Made by a program: the position numbers and the translations under genes
Shown here: in pieces, positions 1 through 5,516 of the stretch
Layout of the letters: each line of letters starts with the position of its first letter
Numbering within the stretch: the stretch's first letter is position 1
Notes under the pieces: model-generated
What the model was told of the DNA's origin: nothing
The model's input: the letters and a program-made list of their open reading frames with translations, nothing else
The model's database searches: none
Assembly: GCA_002307905.1 (NCBI GenBank)
Contig: DBUL01000178.1
Span: forward strand, 606-6,121
Length of the DNA stretch: 5,516 nucleotides
Reading direction: 5' to 3'
Origin: Rhizobiaceae bacterium UBA1291
Lineage (GTDB): Bacteria > Pseudomonadota > Alphaproteobacteria > Rhizobiales > Rhizobiaceae

Positions 1-1
1 C

Positions 2-193
2 CAGTCGGAGCTTTCGCCCGAGCGTCTGGCGGAGCTGTTGAGTAGCGCCATGCAGGAACCGGACAGGCTGGCGCAGATGGCGGCGGCGGCCAAAACCGCT
101 GGCAAGGCCGATGCATCGCGCTTGCTCGCAGACCTCGTTGAGTCTATTGCCGCAGGCAAGGGTATCGCTCAGGTAAAGGGAGCCAATTCATGA
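2..193 (+). CDS. murG: MurG, C-terminal end (partial): UDP-GlcNAc:lipid I GlcNAc transferase
   Basis: Only the last 63 codons are present; the gene enters from the left edge in the frame that starts at base 2. The visible part reads [20 protein letters not shown] and then an alanine-rich helical tail ending in KGANS. This resembles the C-terminal helices of alphaproteobacterial MurG, where the last helix folds back on the N-terminal domain. No catalytic or nucleotide-binding motif falls inside the window, so the call rests on tail similarity and on position directly before murC, the usual dcw order. The family enzyme is a peripheral inner-membrane glycosyltransferase (GT28) that adds GlcNAc to lipid I to form lipid II. 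Its TGA stop overlaps the murC ATG as ATGA, which suggests translational coupling. The stretch is too short to exclude another upstream gene from sequence alone, but that is unlikely. Confidence 0.85.
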   Translation, partial: QSELSPERLAELLSSAMQEPDRLAQMAAAAKTAGKADASRLLADLVESIAAGKGIAQVKGANS

Positions 194-1602
194 AAATGCC
201 GACCTCCATCGGGCTCGTCCATTTCATCGGCATCGGTGGGATCGGGATGAGCGGTATTGCCGAAGTGCTGCACAATCTCGGCCACCGGGTCCAGGGTTCT
301 GACCAGGCCGATGGCGCCAATGTCCAGCGCCTGCGCGCCAAGGGCATAGAAGTCTTCGTCGGCCACAAGGCTGAAAACATCGGCGATGCCGAGGTCGTGG
401 TGGTTTCGACCGCGATCCGAAAGGACAATCCGGAACTCGTCGCGGCGCGGGAAAAGCTGCTGCCGATCGTGCGCCGGGCCGAAATGCTGGCCGAACTGAT
501 GCGCTTCCGCAATGCGATCGCCATCGGCGGCACGCACGGCAAGACCACGACGACGTCGATGGTTGCGGCACTGCTCGATGCCGGTGGGCTCGATCCGACC
601 GTCATCAACGGCGGCATCATCAATGCCTATGGCACCAATGCCCGCATAGGCGAGGGCGAGTGGATGGTGGTGGAGGCCGACGAATCGGACGGTACCTTCC
701 TCAAGCTTCCGGCCGAGGTGGCGATCGTCACCAATATCGACCCGGAGCATCTGGATCACTACGGAACCTTCGACGCCGTGCGGGTCGCCTTCAGCCAGTT
801 CGTCGAGAACGTGCCGTTCTACGGCTTCGGTGTAATGTGCCTGGACCATCCCGAAGTGCAGGCTCTGGTCGGCCGGATAGAGGATCGCAAGGTCATCACC
901 TACGGCGAGAACCCCCAGGCCGACGTGCGCTATTCGAATGTGCGCCTCGAGGGCACGCATTCGATCTTCGACGTCGAGATCCGCCGCCGCCGCACCGGCC
1001 GGGTGTTCAATTTCAAGGACCTCCGGCTGCCGATGCCGGGTCGGCACAATATTGCCAATGCCTGCGCCGCAATCGCCGTCGCCAACCGGCTCGACATTCC
1101 GGAAGAGGCGATCCGCAAGGGGCTTTCGTCCTTCGGTGGCGTCAAGCGGCGCTTCACGCTGACCGGCACCTGGAACGGCGTGCAGGTTTTCGACGACTAC
1201 GGCCACCATCCGGTCGAGATCAAGGCGGTGCTGAAGGCGGCCCGCGAAGCTTGCCAGGGCCGCATCATTGCCGTCCACCAGCCGCATCGCTTTTCGCGCC
1301 TGTCGAGCCTGTTCGAGGATTTTGCCAATTGCTTCAACGATGCCGATACGCTGTTGCTCGCCCCGGTCTATGCTGCCGGTGAGGACCCGATCGAAGGCGT
1401 CAATGCGGAAGCCCTGGTGGAGCGCATCCGCGCCGGCGGTCATCGCGATGCGCGCTATCTGGCGTCATCCGACCAACTCGCGCCGATTGTCGCGGGCATT
1501 GCACAACCGGGTGATTTCGTGATTCTGTTGGGAGCAGGTAACATCACCCAGTGGGCGGCAGCATTGCCGCGCGAACTGGAAGCGTTTTCGGGAAAGTCTT
1601 GA
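190..1602 (+). CDS. murC: MurC, UDP-N-acetylmuramate--L-alanine ligase
   Basis: A complete 470-residue protein, normal for the family. MurC is a cytoplasmic ATP-dependent ligase that joins L-Ala to UDP-MurNAc, the first step in building the stem peptide. The three Mur-ligase domains are readable in order. An N-terminal Rossmann-like UDP-binding domain has GIGGIGMSG (14-22). A central ATPase domain has the P-loop GTHGKTTTT (114-122), EADESDGTF (162-170) and [12 protein letters not shown] (181-192). PGRHNIANA (283-291) lies near the junction with the C-terminal domain, which carries KRRF (319-322), DDYGHHP (335-341), HQPHRFSR (363-370) and [10 protein letters not shown] (391-400). DDYGHHP has Gly where many MurC proteins have Ala. 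The ATG start is supported by AAGGGAG (176-182) seven bases upstream and by the ATGA overlap with murG. The stop is immediately followed by murB, so the two are almost certainly co-transcribed. No damage or odd residue is visible. Confidence 0.98.
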   Translation: MKMPTSIGLVHFIGIGGIGMSGIAEVLHNLGHRVQGSDQADGANVQRLRAKGIEVFVGHKAENIGDAEVVVVSTAIRKDNPELVAAREKLLPIVRRAEMLAELMRFRNAIAIGGTHGKTTTTSMVAALLDAGGLDPTVINGGIINAYGTNARIGEGEWMVVEADESDGTFLKLPAEVAIVTNIDPEHLDHYGTFDAVRVAFSQFVENVPFYGFGVMCLDHPEVQALVGRIEDRKVITYGENPQADVRYSNVRLEGTHSIFDVEIRRRRTGRVFNFKDLRLPMPGRHNIANACAAIAVANRLDIPEEAIRKGLSSFGGVKRRFTLTGTWNGVQVFDDYGHHPVEIKAVLKAAREACQGRIIAVHQPHRFSRLSSLFEDFANCFNDADTLLLAPVYAAGEDPIEGVNAEALVERIRAGGHRDARYLASSDQLAPIVAGIAQPGDFVILLGAGNITQWAAALPRELEAFSGKS

Positions 1603-2577
1603 ATGAAACAGGTGGATGGAGAAAAGCTGCTGGTCTCTCTCGGGCCGGGTGTTGATCAATTGCGCGGTCGTCTGACGCCGGACGCGCCGATGGATCGCGT
1701 CACATGGTTCCAGGCGGGCGGCCTCGCCGAGCTGATGTTCCAGCCACATGATACGGACGATCTCGTCACTTTCCTCAAGCTCTTGCCTGAAGACGTGCCG
1801 CTGACCGTGGTCGGCGTCGGCTCCAACCTTCTGGTGCGGGACGGCGGCATTCCGGGCGTGGTGGTTCGTCTCTCCGCCAAGGGCTTCGGCCAGGTCGAGC
1901 TGGCCGGCGAAAACCGCATCCGCGCCGGTGCGATCTGCCCGGACAAGCACATCGCCGCCATGGCGATGGACCACAATATCGGTGGCTTTCATTTCTATTA
2001 TGGCATTCCCGGTTCGATCGGCGGCGCGGTTCGCATGAACGCCGGTGCCAATGGTGGCGAGACCGCCGAGCGTCTGATCGAGGTCGAGGCCGTCGACCGC
2101 AAGGGCAATGTCCATGTGCTCAGCAAGGCCGACATGGGCTACAGCTATCGCCATTCGTCGGCACCGGAAGGGCTGATCTTCACCAGCGCACTGTTCGAGG
2201 GGTATGCGGAGGACAAGGCCAAGATCCGCGCCGACATGGATGCGGTGCGCCAGCACCGCGAGACGGTGCAGCCGGTCAAGGAGAAGACCGGTGGGTCGAC
2301 CTTCAAGAACCCGGATGGCCATTCGGCCTGGGAACTGATCGACCAGGCGGGATGCCGCGGCCTGATGATCGGTGGCGCGCAGATGTCATCGCTGCACTGC
2401 AACTTCATGATCAACATCGGCCACGCCACGGGCTACGACCTCGAGTATCTTGGCGAGACCGTGCGCCAGCGCGTTTTCGAGCATTCGGGCATCAAACTCG
2501 AATGGGAAATCAAGCGCCTCGGCATCTTCATGCCCGGCCGCGAGATCAAGCCGTTCCTCGGCGCAACGGCCGAATAA
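1603..2577 (+). CDS. murB: MurB, UDP-N-acetylenolpyruvoylglucosamine reductase (type I-like)
   Basis: A complete 324-residue FAD flavoenzyme. MurB uses NADPH to reduce UDP-GlcNAc-enolpyruvate to UDP-MurNAc in the cytoplasm, the step just before MurC. FAD-domain motifs are TWFQAGG (34-40), [12 protein letters not shown] (71-82) and [16 protein letters not shown] (133-148). The substrate region has SYRHSS (181-186; Arg183 is the likely active-site Arg), GSTFKNP (231-237; Ser232 matches the proton-donor Ser of the E. coli enzyme) and HCNFMIN (265-271). Glu302 in WEIKRLG matches the C-terminal catalytic Glu. The Arg, Ser and Glu of the active site are therefore all present. The motif order and the YRHSS form suggest the shorter type seen outside enterics. 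The ATG follows the murC TGA with no spacer (TGAATG). GGGAAAG (1590-1596) is a modest ribosome binding site, so translation is probably coupled to murC. The next gene is about 395 bases away, an unusual break in this tightly packed cluster. Confidence 0.97.
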   Translation: MKQVDGEKLLVSLGPGVDQLRGRLTPDAPMDRVTWFQAGGLAELMFQPHDTDDLVTFLKLLPEDVPLTVVGVGSNLLVRDGGIPGVVVRLSAKGFGQVELAGENRIRAGAICPDKHIAAMAMDHNIGGFHFYYGIPGSIGGAVRMNAGANGGETAERLIEVEAVDRKGNVHVLSKADMGYSYRHSSAPEGLIFTSALFEGYAEDKAKIRADMDAVRQHRETVQPVKEKTGGSTFKNPDGHSAWELIDQAGCRGLMIGGAQMSSLHCNFMINIGHATGYDLEYLGETVRQRVFEHSGIKLEWEIKRLGIFMPGREIKPFLGATAE

Positions 2578-2610
2578 GGGGCGCGTGCGGGGAGGATCGG
2601 CTCCCAGGTG

Positions 2611-2646
2611 GATTGCCTTGTGCCCCTCGCCAGGCGAGGGGCAATC
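2611..2646. repeat. Perfect 11-bp hairpin with an extra outer stem
   Basis: TGCCCCTCGCC (2621-2631) and GGCGAGGGGCA (2633-2643) are perfect reverse complements around a single A, so the RNA would form a very stable GC-rich stem with a minimal loop. GATTG (2611-2615) can also pair with CAATC (2642-2646), giving an outer stem with a bulge. GATTGCC (2611-2617) with GGCAATC (2640-2646) is a competing alternative. The structure begins 33 bases after the murB stop. No T-run follows on either strand, so it is not a classic intrinsic terminator. It may instead stabilise the 3' end of the murGCB transcript, attenuate readthrough, or be part of a palindromic intergenic repeat. The structure is seen directly; the role is inferred. 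Confidence 0.7.
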
Positions 2647-2769
2647 GAAGCGTCCGCAACGGGGGGGCGTTGATTCGCGCTCGAGCTGCGCGGTCGCCCT
2701 GGCGCTGACCCTCCAACTGCCTTCACACCGCGCTCTCGCAAGTGACACACCGTCGCCATGGAACGGCGA

Positions 2770-2799
2770 ACAGGCGCTGTTTCAAGCCTTTACGCCTGT
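2770..2799. repeat. Spaced inverted repeat, 7-bp arms
   Basis: ACAGGCG (2770-2776) and CGCCTGT (2793-2799) are perfect reverse complements separated by 16 bases. The arms can be lengthened slightly with a mismatch (GAACAGGCG against CGCCTGTCTTC). It lies about 50 bases left of the AT-rich patch before ddl. It could be an operator for a dimeric regulator or an RNA stem-loop; a match of this size can also arise by chance in GC-rich DNA. Confidence 0.35.
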
Positions 2800-2846
2800 C
2801 TTCAACACATCCCGCCGATCAAGAAAAACGCGCTCCCACGCCGCCC

Positions 2847-2896
2847 GGTTAACCAAAGTAAACACTTCATTAACCTTAATGTCGTCTAACTAAACA
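2847..2896 (+). promoter_or_regulatory. AT-rich patch with repeated TTAACC motifs, possible ddl-ftsQA promoter or operator
   Basis: Fifty bases at about 32% GC stand out sharply from the GC-rich surroundings. They contain the palindrome GGTTAACC (2847-2854) and a second TTAACC (2870-2875) starting exactly 21 bases after the first, about two helical turns. The second copy runs directly into another TTAA, giving ATTAACCTTAAT (2869-2880). TTAACC resembles the half-site bound by the alphaproteobacterial cell-cycle regulator CtrA, and CtrA is known to control ftsQA in Caulobacter. However, the full consensus TTAA-N7-TTAA is not present here. No clear -35/-10 pair could be assigned. Location after the only sizeable gap in the cluster supports a promoter for ddl and the genes after it. 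Confidence 0.45.
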
Positions 2897-2920
2897 ATGG
2901 CTGGTGGCCCCGGCGGATGA
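2897..2920 (+). other. Possible upstream mini-ORF 1 (7 codons)
   Basis: ATG at 2897 opens a frame reading MAGGPGG and ends at TGA 2918-2920. That stop overlaps the ATG of the next mini-ORF as ATGA. No good ribosome binding site precedes it; the upstream bases are AT-rich. It is listed only because of the chained stop/start overlaps leading to ddl. It may well be chance. Confidence 0.15.
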
Positions 2921-2973
2921 CTTCGTCGGCGCCAGGGGTCCGGTGGTTGATTTGCGATTTGCGGGGGCGTTGA
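2917..2973 (+). other. Possible upstream mini-ORF 2 (18 codons), overlapping the ddl start
   Basis: ATG at 2917 opens a frame for [18 protein letters not shown] and stops with TGA at 2971-2973. The last A of the stop is the first base of the ddl ATG (TGATG). Such an arrangement can couple translation of a leader peptide to the next gene. The peptide matches nothing I recognise, and GGCGG (2912-2916) directly abuts the ATG, too close to act as a normal ribosome binding site. Chance occurrence is quite possible. Confidence 0.2.
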
Positions 2974-3899
2974 TGAGTGGCAAGCATGTAGCCGTCCTGA
3001 TGGGTGGACTTTCTTCGGAGCGGCCGGTGTCGCTTTCCTCGGGGAATGCCTGCGCCGATGCCCTTGAAAGTGAGGGCTATCGCGTCACCCGGATCGACGT
3101 CGATCGCTCGATCGGTCAGGTGCTTGCAGACCTTCGTCCGGACGTCGCCTTCAATGCGCTTCATGGTCCATTCGGTGAGGACGGCACTATCCAGGGCGTG
3201 CTCGAATATCTTCAGATACCCTACACCCATTCGGGAGTCCTTGCCTCGGCGCTTGCGATGGACAAGGGGCAGGCAAAGATTGTCGCCGCCAATGCCGGTG
3301 TGCCGGTGGCCGAGGCGAAGGTCATGTCTCGACTCGACATCGGCAACGATCATCCAATTGCGCCGCCCTACGTGGTCAAGCCGGTTAATGAGGGTTCGAG
3401 CTTCGGCGTTGTCATCGTTCGTGAGGATATGGCGCATCCGCCTCAGTCGCTGAGGTCCAGTGAATGGCGTTACGGCGACCGTGTCATGGTGGAGCACTAT
3501 GTTGCCGGTCGTGAGCTGACCTGCGGCGTCATGGGCGACAAGGTGCTTGGTGTCACCGAGATCGTGCCGCAGGGGCATAGCTTCTACGACTATGATTCCA
3601 AATATGTTGCCGGCGGATCCCGTCACGTACTTCCTGCGGAAATTTCACCGAAAATTTACCAAAAAATACAATCATTGGCCCTCAAGGCGCATCAGGCAGT
3701 CGGGTGTCGCGGAGTGAGTCGCTCAGACTTCCGTTACGACGATCGTTCCTCCGAGGATGGCGAGCTGATCTGGCTGGAAATCAACACCCAGCCCGGCATG
3801 ACTCCGACCTCTCTGGTGCCTGAGATGGCCGCTCATGCCGGCCTGGGTTTTGGTGAGTTTGTTCGTTGGATTGTGGAGGATGCGTCTTGTTTGCGGTGA
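2973..3899 (+). CDS. ddl: D-alanine--D-alanine ligase (DdlB type)
   Basis: A 308-residue ATP-grasp ligase, close to the 306 residues of E. coli DdlB. It joins two D-Ala in the cytoplasm; MurF then adds the dipeptide to the peptidoglycan precursor. Visible motifs are GGLSSER (11-17, with the catalytic Glu16), HGPFGEDG (64-71), [15 protein letters not shown] (84-98), the ATP-binding [12 protein letters not shown] (134-145), and an omega loop FYDYDSKY (204-211). Then come [10 protein letters not shown] (237-246) and [17 protein letters not shown] (258-274), with metal-binding Asp242, Glu259 and Asn261. Tyr211 in the omega loop, where D-lactate-specific VanA-type enzymes have Phe, predicts a D-Ala-D-Ala product. 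The frame is open upstream to a GTG at 2904, but those 23 residues look unlike the family. The ATG giving [12 protein letters not shown] is preferred, with a GGGGG run (2963-2967) as a weak ribosome binding site. The 3' end overlaps ftsQ. Confidence 0.97.
   Translation: MSGKHVAVLMGGLSSERPVSLSSGNACADALESEGYRVTRIDVDRSIGQVLADLRPDVAFNALHGPFGEDGTIQGVLEYLQIPYTHSGVLASALAMDKGQAKIVAANAGVPVAEAKVMSRLDIGNDHPIAPPYVVKPVNEGSSFGVVIVREDMAHPPQSLRSSEWRYGDRVMVEHYVAGRELTCGVMGDKVLGVTEIVPQGHSFYDYDSKYVAGGSRHVLPAEISPKIYQKIQSLALKAHQAVGCRGVSRSDFRYDDRSSEDGELIWLEINTQPGMTPTSLVPEMAAHAGLGFGEFVRWIVEDASCLR
3875..3880 (+). promoter_or_regulatory. Ribosome binding site that fixes the ftsQ TTG start
   Basis: GGAGGA lies inside the end of ddl, six bases before TTG at 3887. 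This is the best Shine-Dalgarno match seen in the window. It favours TTG 3887 over the alternatives in the same frame: TTG 3866 (upstream of the site), GTG 3896 (15 bases away, overlapping the ddl stop as GTGA) and ATG 3920 (much too far). Confidence 0.75.
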
Positions 3900-4819
3900 A
3901 CGGCGATAGGTCTGCGGATATGGATGGGCGCTACAGTGTTGCCTCCGGTTCTGCCGTCGAGGGGCGTGTGCTGCCCCGGCCGATGCGTCGCGTCGTGCGC
4001 TTCGTCGTCAGCCTGTGTTCGGGTCGGATTGCCATTCCGCAGCATGCCGGCAAGGTCTCGCTCGCCGGCTTCTATTCGGCCGTTGCCTTCTACGGAATCA
4101 TTGTCGGTGGGCATGGTCCTGCCGTCGTTCAGGCTGTCACGACCGGCGCCGGCTTTGCTGTCGAGGATGTGCTTGTCTCCGGCAATCGGCAGACGTCGGA
4201 AATCGACATTCTTCAGCTGCTCGGCCTGGATGGTTCCACCAGCCTGCTGGGGCTCGATATCGCCGTTGCCCGTCAGGCCCTTGCCGATATGCCTTGGGTC
4301 GAATCGGTCGAGGTTCGCAAGGTCTATCCCCGTGCCGTCGAGGTCGTCCTGCGCGAGCGTCAGGCATATGGCATCTGGCAGCATGGTACCGAGCTTTCGC
4401 TGATCGAGAAGTCCGGTAGCGTGATTGCGCCGCTGCGTGACAACAAGTTTGCTTCCCTGCCGCTTTTCGTCGGGCGCGATGCCGAGACGGCAGCAGCCGC
4501 TGTCGAGCTGGAATTCGCCAGGTTTCCCGACATTGCCTCGCGGGTAAAGGCCTTTGTCCGCGTCGCTGGCCGTCGTTGGGATATCCATCTGGACAACGGG
4601 GTGGTCGTGAAGTTGCCGGAAGATGATGTCGGTGCCGCGCTCGCCAAGCTGTCGCGTCTCGATGCCGAGCAGCAACTGCTGGCTCGCGACATCGCTGCCA
4701 TTGATATGCGCCTTGCCGATCGCACTACCATCCAGCTTACGCCCGAAGCGCAGGAGCGTCGTCTCGCCGCCCTCGAAGAGCGGCGCAAGATGCTGAAGAA
4801 GGCGGGGCAGAGCATATGA
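3887..4819 (+). CDS. ftsQ: Cell division protein FtsQ
   Basis: A 310-residue bitopic divisome protein if translated from TTG 3887. FtsQ links the cytoplasmic division ring to the periplasmic septal synthesis machinery, in a complex with FtsB and FtsL. The cytoplasmic N-terminus is long (about 55 residues) and basic in part (RPMRRVVRF, 31-39). A single hydrophobic segment follows (about 57-74, [18 protein letters not shown]). The periplasmic part begins with a POTRA domain (about 90-158: [11 protein letters not shown], then the Leu-rich [14 protein letters not shown], then [22 protein letters not shown]). The FtsQ domain follows ([42 protein letters not shown]). The C-terminal end is charged and helical ([11 protein letters not shown]). 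The start codon choice rests on GGAGGA six bases upstream and on the expected MFAV opening. It overlaps ddl by 13 bases and ftsA by 4 (ATGA), so the three are probably co-translated. TTG may keep expression low, as fits a scarce divisome protein. Confidence 0.93.
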   Translation: MFAVNGDRSADMDGRYSVASGSAVEGRVLPRPMRRVVRFVVSLCSGRIAIPQHAGKVSLAGFYSAVAFYGIIVGGHGPAVVQAVTTGAGFAVEDVLVSGNRQTSEIDILQLLGLDGSTSLLGLDIAVARQALADMPWVESVEVRKVYPRAVEVVLRERQAYGIWQHGTELSLIEKSGSVIAPLRDNKFASLPLFVGRDAETAAAAVELEFARFPDIASRVKAFVRVAGRRWDIHLDNGVVVKLPEDDVGAALAKLSRLDAEQQLLARDIAAIDMRLADRTTIQLTPEAQERRLAALEERRKMLKKAGQSI

Positions 4820-5516
4820 GTCTTTTCGGGAGCTCACATTTCGGTCTGCCGCGCATCAAGCCGCTTTCGTCCAGGCGCGCTCATGTGGTCTCCGTGCTCG
4901 ACATCGGGTCCACCAAGGTCGTCTGCATGATCGGCCGGCTGACGCCTTGCAGGGAAAGCTCGGTCCTTCCTGGCCGGACCCATAATGTCGAGGTCATCGG
5001 CATCGGCCACCAGCGTTCGCGCGGCATCAAGTGCGGCGTGATTTCCGATCTCGATGCGGTCGAGAGCGTTGTGCGCCTTGCTGTCGATGCAGCCGAGCGC
5101 ATGGCAGGCCTGACGGTCGAAAGCCTGATCGTCAACGTCTCTGCCGGCCGCATCGCTTCCGACGTCTATACCGCGACCATCGATCTTGGTGGCCAGGAAG
5201 TCGAGGAGAGCGACCTGAAGAAGGTTCTAGTCGCCGCCGGCCAGCAGTCCCAGGGCAATGACCGTGCCGTGCTGCATTCGCTGCCCACGGGCTTCTCGCT
5301 CGATGGCGAGCGAGGCATCCGTGATCCGCTCGGCATGTTTGGCGACGAGTTGGGTGTCGACATGCATGTCGTGACCGCCGAGCGGGCCGCGCTGCGCAAT
5401 CTCGAACTTTGCATCAATCGCGCGCACCTGACGGTCGAAGGCGTGGTCGCAACCCCTTATGCCAGCGGCCTTGCAGCTCTGGTCGACGATGAGGTCGAAC
5501 TCGGCTGCGCGGCAAT
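4816..5516 (+). CDS. ftsA: Cell division protein FtsA, N-terminal part (truncated by window edge)
   Basis: The first 233 codons of an actin-like ATPase that anchors FtsZ filaments to the inner membrane and recruits later divisome proteins; the family usually has about 410-450 residues. Visible are a basic N-terminal lead (about 1-24) and the phosphate-1 loop VLDIGSTKVVCMIG (27-40). A subdomain 1C stretch follows with VEVIGIGHQRSRGIKCGVI (58-76), the helix AVESVVRLAVDAAERMAG (81-98) and LIVNVSAGRI (104-113). Return segments are VLHSLPTGFSLDG (152-164), IRDPLGMFG (168-176) and VDMHVVTAER (181-190). The edge falls just before the expected phosphate-2 motif (VDIGGGT-like), so that and the C-terminal membrane helix cannot be checked. 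About ten extra residues (CRESSVLPGR, 45-54) lie before VEVIGIG compared with E. coli, apparently usual in rhizobia. The ATG overlaps the ftsQ stop as ATGA; GGGG (4804-4807) is a modest ribosome binding site. ftsZ is expected downstream. Confidence 0.95.
   Translation, partial: MSLFGSSHFGLPRIKPLSSRRAHVVSVLDIGSTKVVCMIGRLTPCRESSVLPGRTHNVEVIGIGHQRSRGIKCGVISDLDAVESVVRLAVDAAERMAGLTVESLIVNVSAGRIASDVYTATIDLGGQEVEESDLKKVLVAAGQQSQGNDRAVLHSLPTGFSLDGERGIRDPLGMFGDELGVDMHVVTAERAALRNLELCINRAHLTVEGVVATPYASGLAALVDDEVELGCAA

Larger units (their letters stand above)
2578..2972. other. Intergenic gap between murB and ddl
   Basis: No convincing protein gene is seen on either strand. Longer open frames here are extensions of out-of-frame reading through the end of murB and have no recognisable protein character. 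The left two thirds are GC-rich and contain several short inverted repeats: GGGAG/CTCCC at 2590-2605, the strong hairpin at 2611-2646, CGCGC/GCGCG at 2676-2692, and the spaced repeat at 2770-2799. This could be the remains of a palindromic intergenic repeat of the kind common in rhizobial genomes, but I cannot match it to a named family. The right third turns abruptly AT-rich (about 32% GC over 2847-2896) and looks like a promoter or operator region. The bases just before ddl carry two tiny overlapping ORFs. Confidence 0.7.

Noticed and set aside
169..1443. 424-codon open frame on the minus strand opposite murC
   Set aside because: It lies entirely across murC, which has full catalytic motifs. 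Long antisense frames are expected in GC-rich genes with strong third-position bias, and the translation has no recognisable domain.
1465..2322. 285-codon minus-strand open frame across the murC end and murB
   Set aside because: Shadow of real genes on the other strand; rich in His, Arg and Asp as typical for antisense reading of GC-rich coding DNA.
2621..2646. Intrinsic (rho-independent) terminator after murB
   Set aside because: The stem is excellent but no T-run follows on the + strand (ATCGAAGCG follows) or on the minus strand.
2849..2879. Canonical CtrA site TTAA-N7-TTAA
   Set aside because: Three TTAA units are present, but their start-to-start spacings are 21 and 6 bases, not the 11 needed; only a half-site-like resemblance remains.
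2450..2893. 147-codon + strand open frame spanning the murB end and the gap
   Set aside because: It starts inside murB in another frame. Its Ser/Arg/Pro-rich translation has no protein character and ends in the AT-rich patch, so I treat the gap as non-coding.
2904..2972. GTG start giving a 23-residue N-terminal extension of Ddl
   Set aside because: The extension does not look like the family, which begins right at the [12 protein letters not shown] strand; the ATG at 2973 gives a normal 308-residue enzyme.
3833..4837. 334-codon minus-strand open frame across ddl end and ftsQ
   Set aside because: Antisense shadow of ftsQ; no family features, and the + strand protein shows a membrane segment and a POTRA domain.

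Overview
The window is a stretch of the division and cell wall (dcw) cluster of an alphaproteobacterium. All genes lie on the + strand in the order murG (3' end) - murC - murB - ddl - ftsQ - ftsA (5' end). The protein wording (MurC with DDYGHHP, Ddl beginning [12 protein letters not shown], FtsQ with a long basic N-terminus, FtsA with a short insertion before VEVIGIG), the high GC content and the gene order point to the Hyphomicrobiales, most likely a member of the Rhizobiaceae or a close relative. This placement comes from remembered family sequences, not from a database search.

Layout: bases 2-193 are the end of murG. Its stop overlaps the murC start by 4 bases (ATGA). murC (190-1602) abuts murB (1603-2577) with no spacer. 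A gap of about 395 bases follows with no convincing protein gene. It holds a strong 11-bp hairpin, a spaced inverted repeat, and an AT-rich patch with repeated TTAACC motifs that may be a promoter or operator region for the downstream half. ddl (2973-3899) then overlaps ftsQ (3887-4819) by 13 bases if the TTG start with the good ribosome binding site is used. ftsQ overlaps ftsA (4816 onward) by ATGA. ftsA runs off the right edge after 233 codons.

How the genes work together: MurB and MurC make UDP-MurNAc and add L-Ala to it. Ddl makes the D-Ala-D-Ala dipeptide that ends the stem peptide. MurG adds GlcNAc to lipid I to give lipid II. FtsQ and FtsA are parts of the divisome, where septal peptidoglycan is built. 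FtsZ is expected just beyond the right edge.

This is core conserved sequence and I see no new biological system in it. What deserves a second look lies between murB and ddl: the hairpin, the TTAACC motifs 21 bp apart, and two tiny ORFs chained by stop/start overlaps into the ddl start.
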